64,000 nt of DNA from Camellia lanceoleosa (Eukaryota; Streptophyta; Magnoliopsida; Ericales; Theaceae): assembly GCA_025200525.1 (NCBI GenBank), contig CM045770.1, positions 134,630,200 through 134,694,199 on the forward strand. The letters run 5' to 3'. Position numbers and translations under genes: made by a program. Of this stretch, positions 1-11,599 are shown in pieces. The stretch's first letter is position 1, and the number at the start of each line of letters is the position of its first letter. Under the pieces are notes generated by a model. That model worked only from the letters and a program-made list of their open reading frames with translations, did not search any database and was not told the DNA's origin.

Positions 1-1877
1 GCCAAGAGACTTGAAATACAAAGCTAGTCAAGGGCTTTACACTACAACCATACTAAGCAATGCTCAAATGACCTTAAGCACTCAAAATAGACCCAAGGCA
101 GGTCAAGATGGTAGCAAAAACATGCTAGACTTGCAACATAGATGACAAGAAAGATATGCTCCCGTATTAGCTCACAAACAAAGCATAAGGGCACAACTCT
201 TAAACACAATGAAAAAGTGATAAACATGAGAGTATGGTAGAAGTTTATGCTCTGAAATAACATGCCAAATGATGCTATTCCATGCAAAAAGCTCAAATAT
301 GACATGCTAGGGGTCCTAAAGTGCAAGGCTAGCAAATCCAAATACACTATAGCTATGCAAAGCCAAACATGCATGACCAAAACCATTCAAATCAGACCTA
401 AATCATGCTAAAACATAGCCAAAAATGTGCTAGAATAGAGCACACACATGCGAGATCAATAGGTTAAAACACCAAATATGCTAGGCTAGTGAACCGAAAT
501 TGCACTACAAGTGCAAGGAGCATGCAAGAGGCAACCAAACCAACCCAAAATAGAGTTATGACATGTCAAATAATGGCCAAAAACATGCTGTAATGGAGCC
601 AATACATGCTAGAAAGACATGCTACTTTGCAAGGCTATAAGTAGGTTTACACTACAAGTATAAGAAGCATGCAAGAGGTGACCAAGACAGCTAAAAAAAG
701 AGTTATGGCAGGTCTAAAAAGTCACAAAAATGAGCCTAAACAAAGCCTCTAAGAAGTAGAAACACATGCTCTTTTGGAGGGCCATCAACACATGCAAACA
801 AGAGAAGAGGAGGGGGGACCACCCCTACCCATTTGGGACCTCAAAACCACTTTTCCACCATTGAAATTCCTCTGAGTTTCAGTGGTGAGAAGGCCAAAAA
901 GACATGGTTCCAAAGGCCTTAAAAGATGGCACAAAACAAGGCAAAACAAGCTACCAAAGGGGGTAAACCACCCCTAACTCAAACAAAGCCTTAAACAACC
1001 ATTTTAAACACTTTAAAACAAGACTTTTTTTCAGTTGAAAACTAAGACTAAAATAGCATGCAAAGGTGGTTAAAATTGTGTACAAAAATAAGGTTAAAAG
1101 AGGGAGATGCTCACCCTTGAAGAACCTCAAAACAACAGTTTCTTTAGCCCAAAACCAGCTTGTAGAACTCAAATATCACTCCCAAGAACCTCATCTCAAT
1201 GATGGTGGTGTTTGATCAAGAGTTCCTTTGCAAATCCACCAAGAAACCCCACTTTCAAACACTTTAAGCACAAAAATATATATAGAGAGAGAATTCTAGA
1301 GAGATAGTAGATTTTTTTGCTCTAAAAAATCTGAACCCCCTCTAAGGGGGAAGCACCTCCCCTTATATAGAGATGTAAGCAAAAGCTTGCTCAAATCCCT
1401 CCTTACACGTGTAGGGATGATGCATTCTGTGCCTAACAGCTGGCACAACTGGCACCAAAAATATCTACAAAAGCAAAAAAAAGGCCGTAGACCACTTAGG
1501 GTGGTCGACCGACCACCCCACCTAGTCGATCGACCACATCATGTGGTCGACAGGGACAAAATCTGGTCGACAGAACGGGAAAGGTGGCCGACCAACCACC
1601 CACCCGAGCTGACCGACAATCAAAAGTGGTCTACAAGGGAGAAAACTGGTTGGCAGGGGAGAAAAGTGGTCTACGCCTCTACTTCTCCCTTCAGGCAAAA
1701 GGGGGCACCAAGGTTTGGCTTAAAACAAGCACAAAACCAAGAGAGTTCAGAGACTTAAGGGCAAGGCGCACGACCGAAAACCTCGGGGACTCCAAACGAG
1801 CGCAAACATGCGCAATCATCGAGCACTCAATCGATGAAATCCAAGTCTTTAGGACGGTCAAAAATGGGGTGTCTACA
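1..1877 (-). repeat. Partial Tat/Ogre-type LTR (copy a), left side cut by window edge
   Basis: On the minus strand this begins TGTAGACACCCCATTTTTGA at 1877. The same start, with small changes, is seen at 7963 (minus) and 50169 (plus), where LTRs of 3.2-3.3 kb are complete. It shares the order of parts with those copies: LTR start, a GC-rich palindrome cluster (1486-1675), a TATA-like TTATATAG (about 1361-1368), then a long AT-rich stretch with repeated ACATGC-type words. Its 3' end lies left of base 1, so whether it is solo or part of a full element is unknown. Open frames inside it (for example 1387-1976) have no family resemblance. Confidence 0.75.
1486..1675. repeat. Palindrome cluster upstream of the TATA region of LTR copy a
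   Basis: About eight short, mostly self-complementary words of the type GTGGTCGAC, TCGATCGACCAC and GTGGTCTAC are crowded into 190 bp. They stand in the position where copies b and c have GGCCGGCC words. In the LTR's own orientation the cluster lies just upstream of the TATA-like sequence at 1361. Role unknown; protein binding or RNA hairpins are possible. Confidence 0.55.
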
Positions 1878-2816
1878 CCTACCACTCCTCACGTTAACCC
1901 CACTTTTTGTGGGATCGTGTTTCATCAGTGCGAATTTTTAGGAGTGGATGCCTTACTCAATAGGACCATGCATTGACCAAGTCTGGCTTCCTGGACTTGT
2001 GTCCTCGCCCTGTTACCTACTTGGTCTGTGATTCTGCTCAGTCAGACGGGGTCTTACTTGGATTGCTCTGACTAGTCCAGCCACTGTTCAGTTTATGCAA
2101 CTGCTTTCTAGTCCTACTTAGACTTTGAGCAACTATTGCTCGGTTGTAGCTCGATTTTTACCTCCCACGGATATGTCATCAATTTTTTGTTTCCATTTGG
2201 TATTATTAAATATGTGCATACTCGTAATTGGTTATTTATTTGGAAATAATCATTAATGAATAGTGCATGCAAAAACTATCTTACTTACCATATATCCCTA
2301 TTATGTAAAATGTGTTAAGATGTACTCCATATCTCCCGAATGCAAATTGAAGCACACTCATTCACATAAAGAGAAAAACTATAATCACACATAGATTTAT
2401 GTGGTTTGGCATAACCTTGTCTTCATCCATAGGAGAGCGAGATTCCACTACATAAATAAAATAAATAATACATGAGAGATGACTAAAATATTCAAAACTT
2501 GCACCACTACCCAAATTCGTACTCAAGGGTAATGAGGGTAATTGAGCCCTTAATCATTTGGTGCACTACCGTATTTTTTCTCACCTTACTTCTCTACTTT
2601 CCCTACCTATTCTCTGACCAAAACCTATAGTTTCCAAGGTTATTTATAGTAGTTTGTCCAACAAAATCCTAGTTCTCATACAATTACATAACTAAATCCT
2701 ACACCAATTAAGTTTTCAGTATATTCAAGATTATAAATTGTTCATTTATTACATGTGTGGATTAATCCTAACAAAATGGTAAAACATAATAATAATATAT
2801 GGCGATCCACATTTTA
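1878..2816. other. Unassigned intergenic DNA
   Basis: No credible gene. The stretch 2385-2460 (around ATTTATGTGGTTTGGC) resembles a sentence common in plant LTRs and TRIMs. Together with TTATTTATAG at about 2640 it may be an old minus-strand LTR remnant, but no ends, primer site or coding domain could be fixed. Confidence 0.4.
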
Positions 2817-2819
2817 TTA

Positions 2820-3226
2820 GAGCATTCTTAGCAGATTACCTAAATTTTACCCTAAAATGTTATTAAAAAATTCATTCCCTATTTTAAGAATCACTTTTTC
2901 ATCTACTTCTCCCAACAGACTCCCTATTATTTCCCTATTCTATTAACAAACTCCCTATTTTATTAAATTATAATTTTTAATTACAAATTAAAAAAAATCA
3001 TAAATGTGTACTGTAGTCCCTAAACAAAACAAAGCAAAGCAAAAAAAAAAAGAAAAAAAAGAAAAAAAAAGAAAGAAAAGCTACAATGACTCCTTACAAA
3101 TAGAGAGCCATTATAGCGAAAACTAATTTAGGGAATTGTTTAGGGGAGCTGATGGAGGTGTATAAAGGGATTTCAACCCCTTAAAATAAGTAAGGGATGG
3201 GTTTAGGGGGAGAGATGGGGATGCTC
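2820..3226. mobile_element. MITE with short terminal inverted repeats and TTA target duplication
   Basis: The segment starts GAGCATTC and ends GGATGCTC, a short imperfect terminal inverted repeat. TTA lies immediately outside on both sides (2817-2819 and 3227-3229). Inside it is AT-rich and non-coding, with an A-rich run near 3030-3080 and the words CTCCCTATT repeated. A 3-bp TTA duplication and a 407 bp length fit a PIF/Harbinger-type MITE. That superfamily call is inference, because the TIRs are short. Confidence 0.6.
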
Positions 3227-6165
3227 TTACATAAATAAGAACATTGAAATTAGTAGTCAAATAAAAAGAGCTTGATGGCAAAGAACTTATTTATTTATTT
3301 ATTGCTTAAATAAAAAGAGTAATAGATGGGAAAAAAAAATTTTAAAAATAGGAGGAGTTTATTTCACAATCTGTTTCCAGGGGACCACTTGAGTGTTTAT
3401 TTAATCGCTCGAGCATTGATGGGGGACTCTCAGTATCTTGTTCTGCAAACTGGGTAGATAAGGGGACCACTTAAGCGATTAAGTTATCGCTCGAGCGTAG
3501 AGGTGGGGCATCTGGTATCTAGTGTTGAGTTGAAACACTGAGAATTAAAGTTCACCGCTTGAGTAGTGAAAAGATTGCTCGAGCGGTCTGCGAGATATCA
3601 ACAACTTAAAAGTTGCCTTTTAGATTATTTCTTTCACTTTTTCTTTTCCTCTTCCCTCCTCTCTCCTAAACTCCAAACACCCTTATTTTCTCCCTCTAAA
3701 TATCTCACTTTTCACTAAGATTTAAGTCTACAAACCTTGCAAAACGCAAAGCCTATGTGGAAATCTTAATTCTCACTAATTGGATTTTGATTTGTCAAAG
3801 CGTTCTTCTAGAAACTAGCTCCATTGCTCTCATTCTTGAGGTAGGGTTACTTTTAACTTAAAATATCTTAATTTTGAGATGATTATGTGGTACTATCTTT
3901 ACTATGATGCTCTATGAGATGATTTTGCTCACAAAATGAGTTTTATGTCTTAAAAAGGGGCTTTTATCCAAATTTTCCAAAGATTTCAACTAAACCCTTG
4001 TTGATTATGGATATTGATGTTGAGAATTGATTCCTAAAGTAAAAGAAGGGAAAAGCCCCAAAATTTTCAAAAATTCTAGCTTTGATTTTGATAGAATAAT
4101 GATGATTGGGTTAAATTGATCCTTGAACCTCGCAATTGGGTGGATGGTAGATATGAATATGTAGAGATGTAAGATTGAAATTATTTGATAATGTGTCTTG
4201 AGAATTTCAATTGCATACATCATGTGCATTAGCGATGTTATCTCATGAACTCCATAATCTTTTGGAACCTTGGAAATGTTGAAAGGAAGGGTAAATAGTG
4301 TGTGTGCCCAGGTAGTGAGTCAGTTTTGAAAACATTGTGTTGGTATCGGTACCCGCGCAAGGAGTCTAGATGCCCAAATGTCCTATCTTGAGCTTCTCGC
4401 TGGACGAATGTGGGAAAACATTTTTGAGTGTCTGCTGGTCTTACCATATTAAAAGCCGGTAAAAGTGGAAAAATAGATGATTTTGGGTGTCCATCGCCCT
4501 CCTGTATTAATAGCCCGCAAATGTAAGGATATTTTCAGTTATAAATCTAAGTATATGTATTATTGGGACTCCTATGAGGGATTTCATGGCATATTTACCA
4601 CCCTAGTGTTGAGTAATAGTATAAGTTGAATACCGGTGCATTTATTATTATTTCATGTAAACATGTTAATTAAAGTTTGTTCTTGGTTATGGTAGTGCCA
4701 TATGGGTATTTCAGATACTGTATTAAAAGTATCTCTACTGGGCTTTGTAGCTTGCTTTTTGTGCTCCTCGGACGGGTTCAGTCTCTTTAGATATGATAAC
4801 CCTACAGTTCGGACTCCTATGGTTTTGAATCTGATTTCACAAGTGTAATGTGAAACAGTGAAAACATAAAAGAGTCCAAATCCGACAAATCTTTGAAAAA
4901 TCAATTTTGAATAAAAAATGCCAAAAATGGATTGCATTGTCAGATTTCAGAGTCGCCACCTAAATATTTTTGGGAAACTTAGGAAACCCATGACTCGTGC
5001 CAAAGGCCACGTGTCTGTCATCACAAAGTGTCTCAGCTTAGGAACTTAGGTATGAGAGGGGAAGGTCATGAATTGAGCACCCCACTCACCTAATCAAAGA
5101 TCAGCTTGATGTGATTCTTATGTATAGTATATGCTTTTGTTCTGGTTATTATGCTATCTTTACTATGTGATGCATACAAGTATAGACTATCTCGCTTAAT
5201 TTGGAATATTTTGATTTCATGTTTGTTTTGAAAATTGTTTGAATATGTGCCACTTAAAAAAGTGAGCTCATATTTACATATCAAATTATCCCAATTTAAG
5301 CAAATAGCCTTTATCCACCGACATTCAAACAGATATATCAATTAAGTAGCTAGCCTCAAGGTAGTTATGCTAGACATGGCAACAATCACGCACATGCAAT
5401 ATAATAAAGCAAAAAATGCTTACCCCGAATACCTGAGGCGAACCAAAAGAAAGAAAATAGTTAGAGAAAAATGCATGATCCTAACGATGCAAATGACTAA
5501 TGTAACACATACAACATGCAATTAATAGATTCGGCTACTAGCATGGCATGTGAGTCAATTCAAGACATGTGACAAAGCATGTATTCGAGTAAGGAATTCG
5601 AAATTGGCATTGATTAGTATGATGAGCCAAACCTTTATGCATGCAAACATGGATATGTACACATGGTAACGACATGAAATCAAAATATGATGCTACCATT
5701 ATAAGCGAGTAAATAAAAGAAAGAAAGAAATGGGGGTTGGAAGATATACACAATATTTACAAGTTTGCCCTCATACAAGAGGGTCCGAATGAATATCCTA
5801 ATTAGACTTACTATTGCAAATAAATTAGCAACACTAACTAATTATTACAAATTGAATGAATCTAATTAATTAATTACAACATGGAATTAATTAACTAAGT
5901 AACTAGCTATTACAAATTCAAAGAATTTAACTAATTGATGAACTATCTATTTACAAGTTTCAAATAAATCCACTAATTAGCATTAACTTCACGAGCCATG
6001 GGAAGTAGAGAATCATGTATGCATGAACGGGAATATGCACCCGAAAACACCTCAGTTTTGCTGCCAAAACTGTTCTGTTTTACAGTCAGAAAAATAATCT
6101 GTTTTCACCCTAGCCTTTGCTCTATTTTGCCATGAAAATGGTATTGTTTGCATAAAATAAAGTAG

Positions 6166-6218
6166 TCGGCTGGCCTTGAAAAGTGGTTGGCCGGATGGAC
6201 AGGTGGCCGCCCGGCCAC
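6166..6218. repeat. Mid-LTR GGCCGG-type palindrome cluster (copy b)
   Basis: Words such as GGCTGGCC, GGTTGGCCGG and GGCCGCCCGGCC are packed into about 50 bp. They match the second cluster of copy c at 51987-52084, so each LTR carries two such clusters roughly 1.5 kb apart. Confidence 0.6.
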
Positions 6219-7479
6219 TCTTTTGAGGGTCTACCTTGCTGCAATAGAAAGGAAACAGAGAACAAACAGAGTGTTTCCAAGGGATGTTTGTCCTCTCTGC
6301 CTCTCCTTATCATGAAATAGATCAAGGGAGGGGTAGACTTGATTCGCAAACCATCAATTGACGCAAACTCGTTGCGTGATGATCTATGAATTGATGGGAC
6401 AAAGGCTCAATAAATGGAAATAAAAGACCAACAAAACCTCCTCCCTATTATAGAGTTATATCTGTAGGAAAGTGGTAGACATTGCTTCTTAAATCATTAA
6501 CATCACTAATGAGTATGTAATGACTCGAGACGCAATAGGTTCAATTAACGTCCGATTGAGCCCAAACCAATTTTATTGCTCTTGTTATCATTTTAGTCCA
6601 ATTTTATTATCCCCTTTTTATTGCCTTCTCATTATTTAATAATTATAGTCCAAAGAGTGAGAGTTATGTCCACTAATGAGAGAAGTCTCACACAAGGAGT
6701 CGTTCTTGGTATGAGAAAGATGTAATGCCTTGGTAATTAACCTCCGAAGAGATTAAACCATCTCTTTCACATGCCTTAAGCAACACTCATTTGAAATGAC
6801 TCTCAAACAAAGAAAACCAAGAAAGGAGGGAGGGTACAGAGATGAACATTACAAGTGAGAGTATAACTATGAAAGCTATGAAATAAAAGCTATTAACTCA
6901 AATAGGTTAGTGTCTAAGGCCTAAACCACCAAACCTATGAGGACTACAACACTACAAACATATTATGCAAAGCATAAATGAGATAAACACACTGAAACAG
7001 TCCTAAAATGAGTAAAAACAGTGCTGGAATTGAGTTGAAAAAGCTAAAAATAGTAACAAAAAATTGGAGAGAATTGAAGCTAGTAAACAAGCCTTTTGGA
7101 CCTCAAAATCACATATTTTAGCCTTTTAAAACTCTGAAAATCAGTGGCCAAAGGTTGAGAGAGAAGTAGGAAACACAAGGACAAAAGCTTATAGAACAAG
7201 GTTTAGAAAAGGGTGGTTAACTCCTCCACCTTTGGTAGGTTTAAGTCATAAGTTTTAGCCCATCAAAACAGTCCAAAAATAGTATAAAAACAGCAACAAA
7301 AGAGAGGGAAGAAGTAGTGTGAAGAAGGTAGAAGTTATACCTCTTGAAGAGAGGTTACTTTTTGATTCATAAACCAACAAGTGATCACCCTCAAGAGCTG
7401 AAATTTTAGCTCAAGAACCTCAGCAAGGAGCCTCAAATATTTGGTTTAGGAAGTATATGTAGGGTGTATGTAGGTTGCA

Positions 7480-7480
<1 letters not shown>

Positions 7481-7526
<46 letters not shown>
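7481..7526. repeat. GATA/GA microsatellite in solo LTR b
   Basis: Two GATA units run into an uninterrupted GA dinucleotide run of about 40 bases. It lies just downstream of the TATA-like sequence in LTR orientation. Copies a and c have shorter GA- or CT-rich tracts at the same place (near 1280 and 50620). Confidence 0.85.
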
Positions 7527-7529
<3 letters not shown>

Positions 7530-7587
7530 ACAAGTTTTGGAGCTTTGGTAATTTTTTCTAACCTAAAACCATAAGGGATGGTCAAGT

Positions 7588-7600
7588 ATATATAGAAAAA
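7588..7600 (-). promoter_or_regulatory. TATA-like box of solo LTR b
   Basis: The minus strand reads CTATATATACTTG, an extended TATA sequence about 370 bases after the LTR start. It is followed by the GA/CT-rich leader. Copies a (about 1361) and c (50566-50574) have a TATA in the same relative place. Confidence 0.5.
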
Positions 7601-7696
7601 TAGGCTGTTATCTCAGAAATATCTATATTGAGCCAACTGGTGCAGTGCATGCACATGGGGGACAGCTGGCAACAAATATCTGTTCTACCGGAAAAC

Positions 7697-7788
7697 TTGG
7701 CCGGCCGGCCAGCTAAGTAGGGGATAGCCGGCCATCTTTTTTTGGCCAACCGACCACCTATTGGCTAGCAAGCCTCTGGGTGGTCAGG
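7697..7788. repeat. Promoter-proximal GGCCGGCC palindrome cluster (copy b)
   Basis: It contains TTGGCCGGCCGGCCAGC, ATAGCCGGCCATC, TTGGCCAACCGACCACC and further half-copies within 92 bp. It lies about 100-200 bp upstream of the TATA-like box on the LTR's minus strand. Confidence 0.6.
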
Positions 7789-8397
7789 CTAGAAAAAATT
7801 AGGTTTTGGTCCAAAGGAGGTGCAAGATTCTAGGTTCTAGAGTTGGAAAATCGAAGCCCTTTTACTGAGGAATTCGAACAATTATACAGCGTAGTATTTC
7901 ATCATCGAGTAATCAACCTGAAGCGCCCAAGTCTTAAGGGCAGTAAAAAATGAGGTGTTTACAGGCATATAAGTCATCTTTATCTAACATTTTAGAACTT
8001 GGTGATGTGCCTCCGACCCAATGATCAAGAGGTGGATTTTGTGAATGAAGCACGAAGGCTCATGGATGTGATATTGTGAAAGATCCAAGCTTATCTATTT
8101 TGGGACCAACTGTCCATTTTTATTGCACCAAGGCCCTTTCCTTTATATTTGTAAGCCCTTGGGGCATTTGTTTGAAATCTCTATCTTCTTCTACTATAAT
8201 GACATCGCTCTAATTGTAACTGAAATTTAAATTGTAATATTTTGATTATAGTTCAATGAGAAAGAGAGCTTTTTGTACTAAAGTTATTGGTGGATTTCAA
8301 AGAAATAATAAGCGAAGCATTTTATTCATTCAGGATAGTGAAGTTAAACATAAATAGGTAATTATTATTGTGTTAGATATTTTGGAGCATTACAACT

Positions 8398-8409
8398 TGG
8401 TATCAGAGC
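8398..8409 (+). other. Primer binding site of the outer chromovirus
   Basis: TGGTATCAGAGC lies three bases after the 5' LTR end. It is the standard complement of the initiator tRNA-Met 3' end used by most plant chromoviruses and copia elements. Confidence 0.92.
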
Positions 8410-9840
8410 TAACTAGGTTTGATACCTTGAGCTCATGGGATATGGCTTGTGTTACAATGGGTTTACCATGCTAGGAAGGGAAGTTAGTTCACTTTGTATG
8501 CCTTATGTGTTTATGTAACTATGTGGGTATGGGGTTAAATTTTTATGATACAACTCGAGCCTCTTGCATTCATCGAAATCCTTTTAGAAAAAAATTGATA
8601 TGGTCATTTGCACACCAAAATATTTTATTTAAAATAAAGTAAAAACAATTACTCCATAGAATAGTGGTTAAGATTGGGTGTCGATCCACAGGGACTAATG
8701 ATGAATAATTTAATTTAGAAATTTAGATTTATTTGTGAATATTTGGAATGAAAATTAAACAAAATAAAACAATAAACATGAAATAAATATCTTAGAATTT
8801 CGAATCCACCACTAACCTTATAATTGGGAGTAATTGTACTCAGTATTTAGAAAATCATTGATTTGGATAATGTGATGTAAGTTGATCAGAAATACATTGT
8901 CCAAAGGATTTATATATTAAAACCATAAAACAACGAATCATCTTCGTTTAGCGCGGACCGTCACCACTAAACTATGGTTTGATGCAAGGCCCGTCTTACT
9001 AGGTATGACTCGTCTAACAATTTTAATACACAGCAATGAAACCATTGTATAACATGATTTGAATAAAATTGTTATTACACAAAAAGATCTAAGAGTTATA
9101 CAACTGTATCCAAATCAAATCAAAACTAAAAATACTTAAAACAACTTACCCCAATTATTTGGGAAAGGCTTCATCTCTATCCTAAGACAAGAAAAGTATT
9201 TCCTAACACCATTCTAACATTTACAAAATACACAATCCCACTATTAGCCCTTACTGAGAGTTGGAGTTCTCCCGTAAGCTCTGCTCCTTTTTCTTGTTCT
9301 TTTCTTTTTCTATTTCTAGATAAAATATCCTGCAAAAGAAAATAAACATAGTAATATAAATAATACAATAAGATAATATTTTATTATATATATAATTGAG
9401 AGAGAGGCGTGGGAGGCGTGCTCTGTCTTTTCTCTTTTTTTAATTTTTTAAATTTTATAATATATATAATATAATATATAAAATATTAAAAAGTATTATT
9501 TATACTAATTTATGTACAAATACCTAAAATATAGACAAACACACAAAATCACACAAAATTATAAAATAATACAAATTGCTAGACTAATAAAATGTATTTT
9601 AGTGGGCCAAATGTGTAGTATTTAGGCCCCGATCAGGACTTGATCAATGCTTTTTCCACCTAAAGATCTTTGGGCACAATAGGATGTGTTGATATCTTAA
9701 GAGGGTGATCCTTATGTGCTTTATGTGACTATGTGCTTATGTGGTTTGTTTTATATGAATTAAATGTGTATAGTCTCATGTTAGTGTGTGTGTGACTTGT
9801 GAGGCAATGTGTGGGTATGTGAACTGCGAATTTAATTAAG
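8410..9840 (+). other. Leader of the outer chromovirus with a probable 1 kb insert (about 8600-9644)
   Basis: The stretch between primer site and gag is long. A portion from about 8600 carries the sentence GGTGTCGATCCACAGGGACT (about 8678), which recurs in many plant repeats of uncertain class. It becomes very AT-rich near 9370-9490. TTGAT occurs on both sides (8595-8599 and about 9650), which could be a target duplication. The class of the insert could not be fixed: there are no clear TIRs, TG..CA ends or coding domain. No gene is seen here. Confidence 0.4.
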
Positions 9841-11100
9841 ATGTCTGGACATGGTAAAGGCCGTGGTAGACCTCGCCAAGATGGTTAGGATATTCCAGCC
9901 CAACAAGAAATTCCCTCCTTAAGGAAAGGGGTGGGTCAAAATAATGTGGCTATTCTACTGGCCCAAGATGTAATGGGGCATTAGCCTAAGAGATGACTGA
10001 GGCTCTTAGAGAGTCCATGGACATACTTAGAGCTGAGCAAGCAGCTAGGATCTTAGAGGGTGAAACTAGAGTCACGTTCTTGAAAAAAGAGTTATTTCAT
10101 TCCATTCCCGTTGAGTTCAGTGACGGACCCAATCCAATGAAAGCTAATGAATGGCTAGAAGAGATTATCAAGTCCTTTGAGATTCTAGACATCCATGAGG
10201 GTGAGCTCTGTGTGGCATTGGTGGCCTATCAATTGAAGTGAGATGTTGGGCAGTGGTGAAAGTATGCCAAGAAATGCATCGAGCACACTTAGGAAGCATT
10301 CACTTATACCTTTCATGAGAAATTCGTCTCTCCCATGGCTAGGGAATGATTGAGGAGACAGTTTGAGGAGCTATTATAGCTTGACACACTCGTGGCTGAG
10401 TTTGAGGCCACATTCATTAGTCAATCCCGCTTTGTACTCGAGCTTGTGGCGACCGATGAACACCGATGATTAGAGTTTGAGAAGAGGTTGAGGCCTAAAA
10501 TATTGATGGAGGTGGTGGGCAACATGATTAGGGATTATGACCAGCTAGTAGAGGTTGCAGAACATGTAGAAATTATAATAGAGGTAGAGGAAGCAAGGCA
10601 GAAACTTAAGAGGTCAAGGTACTCAGAGTCCCGAGGTGATTCGGGGTCTTCCAAAAGATCTAGGGTTCTTCATTTTTTCAGTTGCTAGGGCAGTAGGTTA
10701 AGTCTTTTGGTTCTGTAATAGTGAAGAGTTCAGGGAACACGAGTCAAAGCCATGATGCTTGTTATCGATGTGGCCAACAGGGTTACAAGGCTTCAAAGTA
10801 TGGCCAAAGATCGAGGCCATAGGCACAGTCAGCTCATCCTCAGAGCCAATCTTAAGGTAGGGGTCAGGTGCCTACATATTATCAGTGTGGTCAGCTAGAG
10901 CATTCGAAGAAGTTTTGCTTACAGAGGTCATGGTTAGCCAGAATTTCGGGGTTTTGCCAGTCGGAAGGCTTTCAGATGAGTCAGGGTTAAAGGTAATCTC
11001 ACTAGCCGGCTCAGTCAGGCCAGACACCTAGAGCAGTGCATGGGGCCACATTCACACAATCTGTGCAACAAGCCTATGCCTCGAGAAATGACCAAGGGGA
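9841..11100 (+). pseudogene. Chromovirus gag (broken)
   Basis: ATG at 9841 opens with MSGHGKGRGRPR and soon meets a stop. The best-kept part (9993-10241) contains KKELFHSIPVEFSDGPNP and ANEWLEEIIKSFEIL, the pattern of Ty3/gypsy gag where a particle protein is built around the element RNA. Further fragments follow at 10488-10688. Two decayed zinc knuckles are readable, CYRCGQQGYKASKYG near 10758 and a YQCGQLEHSKKFC-type motif near 10880, each lacking at least one ligand. Many in-frame stops make it non-functional. Confidence 0.8.
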
Positions 11101-11149
11101 GTGGACACTGTAAGGACAGGTGTATACCATCACTGCATCCAAGCAGTCA

Positions 11150-11575
11150 TCATGACCATCCGCTGTGAGAGGTAATTATATTATTTTGAATAGTTGGGCC
11201 AATGTGTTGATAGATATTAGGGCGTCTCATTCATTTATATCATCTGTATTCACATTTGTTTTGGGGTTAGAGGTGGACCAATTAGCATCTTCGCTTATGG
11301 TAGATTCACTAGTTAGGGGCGAGTTGCGTTAAGTAAAATATGTTGTAGTTGTGAGATTGAAGTTGTTGGACGTCAACTCTTGTTTGATTTCGTCGTGCTA
11401 GACATGTTAGGTTTTGATGTTATCCTAGGCATAGATTGGTTGTCCTTCTATCATGCCACTATTGATTGTCACTGTAGGAGAGTCACCGTTTATACATTGG
11501 AGGGGGATTGCTTATATTTCTTAGGGGATTGGTGTGATATATCCGTACCACCATTATATGACCTACAGGGTTAAG
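11150..11575 (+). pseudogene. Chromovirus aspartic protease region (broken)
   Basis: The piece 11380-11574 reads FDFVVLDMLGFDVILGIDWL followed by HATIDCHCRRVT, the C-terminal half of retropepsin in plant Ty3/gypsy elements (usual form FDVILGMDWL...A.IDC). The upstream active-site region near 11205-11235 reads NVLIDIRASHSF, where the family's DxGxSHSF has lost the glycine. The protease would cut Gag-Pol; here it is dead. Confidence 0.75.
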
Positions 11576-11599
11576 GCGAGATTAATTTTATTTTTGAAA

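Larger units (their letters stand above)
4746..7963 (-). mobile_element. Solo LTR of a Tat/Ogre-type element (copy b)
   Basis: On the minus strand it runs from TGTAAACACCTCATTTTTTA to GCAAGCTACA. It has no internal region and interrupts the outer 5' LTR, whose 3' copy is continuous here apart from its own copia insert. Flanks are GGCTT (4741-4745) and GGCAT (7964-7968), a five-base duplication with one mismatch. Length is 3218 bp. It is homologous to the 5' LTR at 50169-53516: both carry the block around GACTCGTGCCAAAGGCCACG (4991 here) and two GGCCGGCC clusters. Solo LTRs form by recombination between the two LTRs of a full element. Confidence 0.88.
3362..8394 (+). repeat. 5' LTR of the outer chromovirus, interrupted by a solo LTR
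   Basis: Aligned by eye with the 3' LTR (26573-32186), it shows the same succession of blocks: the CTCGAGC-rich start, a TTTGGGTGTCC tandem module near 4430-4530, and the tail ending TTTTGGAGCATTACA just before the primer site. The first bases are mutated (TTTCACAATC against TGTGACAATC in the 3' copy). Removing the insertion 4746-7963 plus one duplication leaves about 1810 bp, close to the 1784 bp of the 3' copy. Confidence 0.88.

Noticed and set aside
42..386. Open frame of 114 codons on the minus strand
   Set aside because: Lies in a Tat LTR, is rich in hydrophobic and Cys codons from AT-rich text, and has no family resemblance or support from copies b and c.
1387..1976. Two overlapping plus-strand frames
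   Set aside because: They run through the palindrome cluster and across the LTR boundary at 1877, so they are chance frames.
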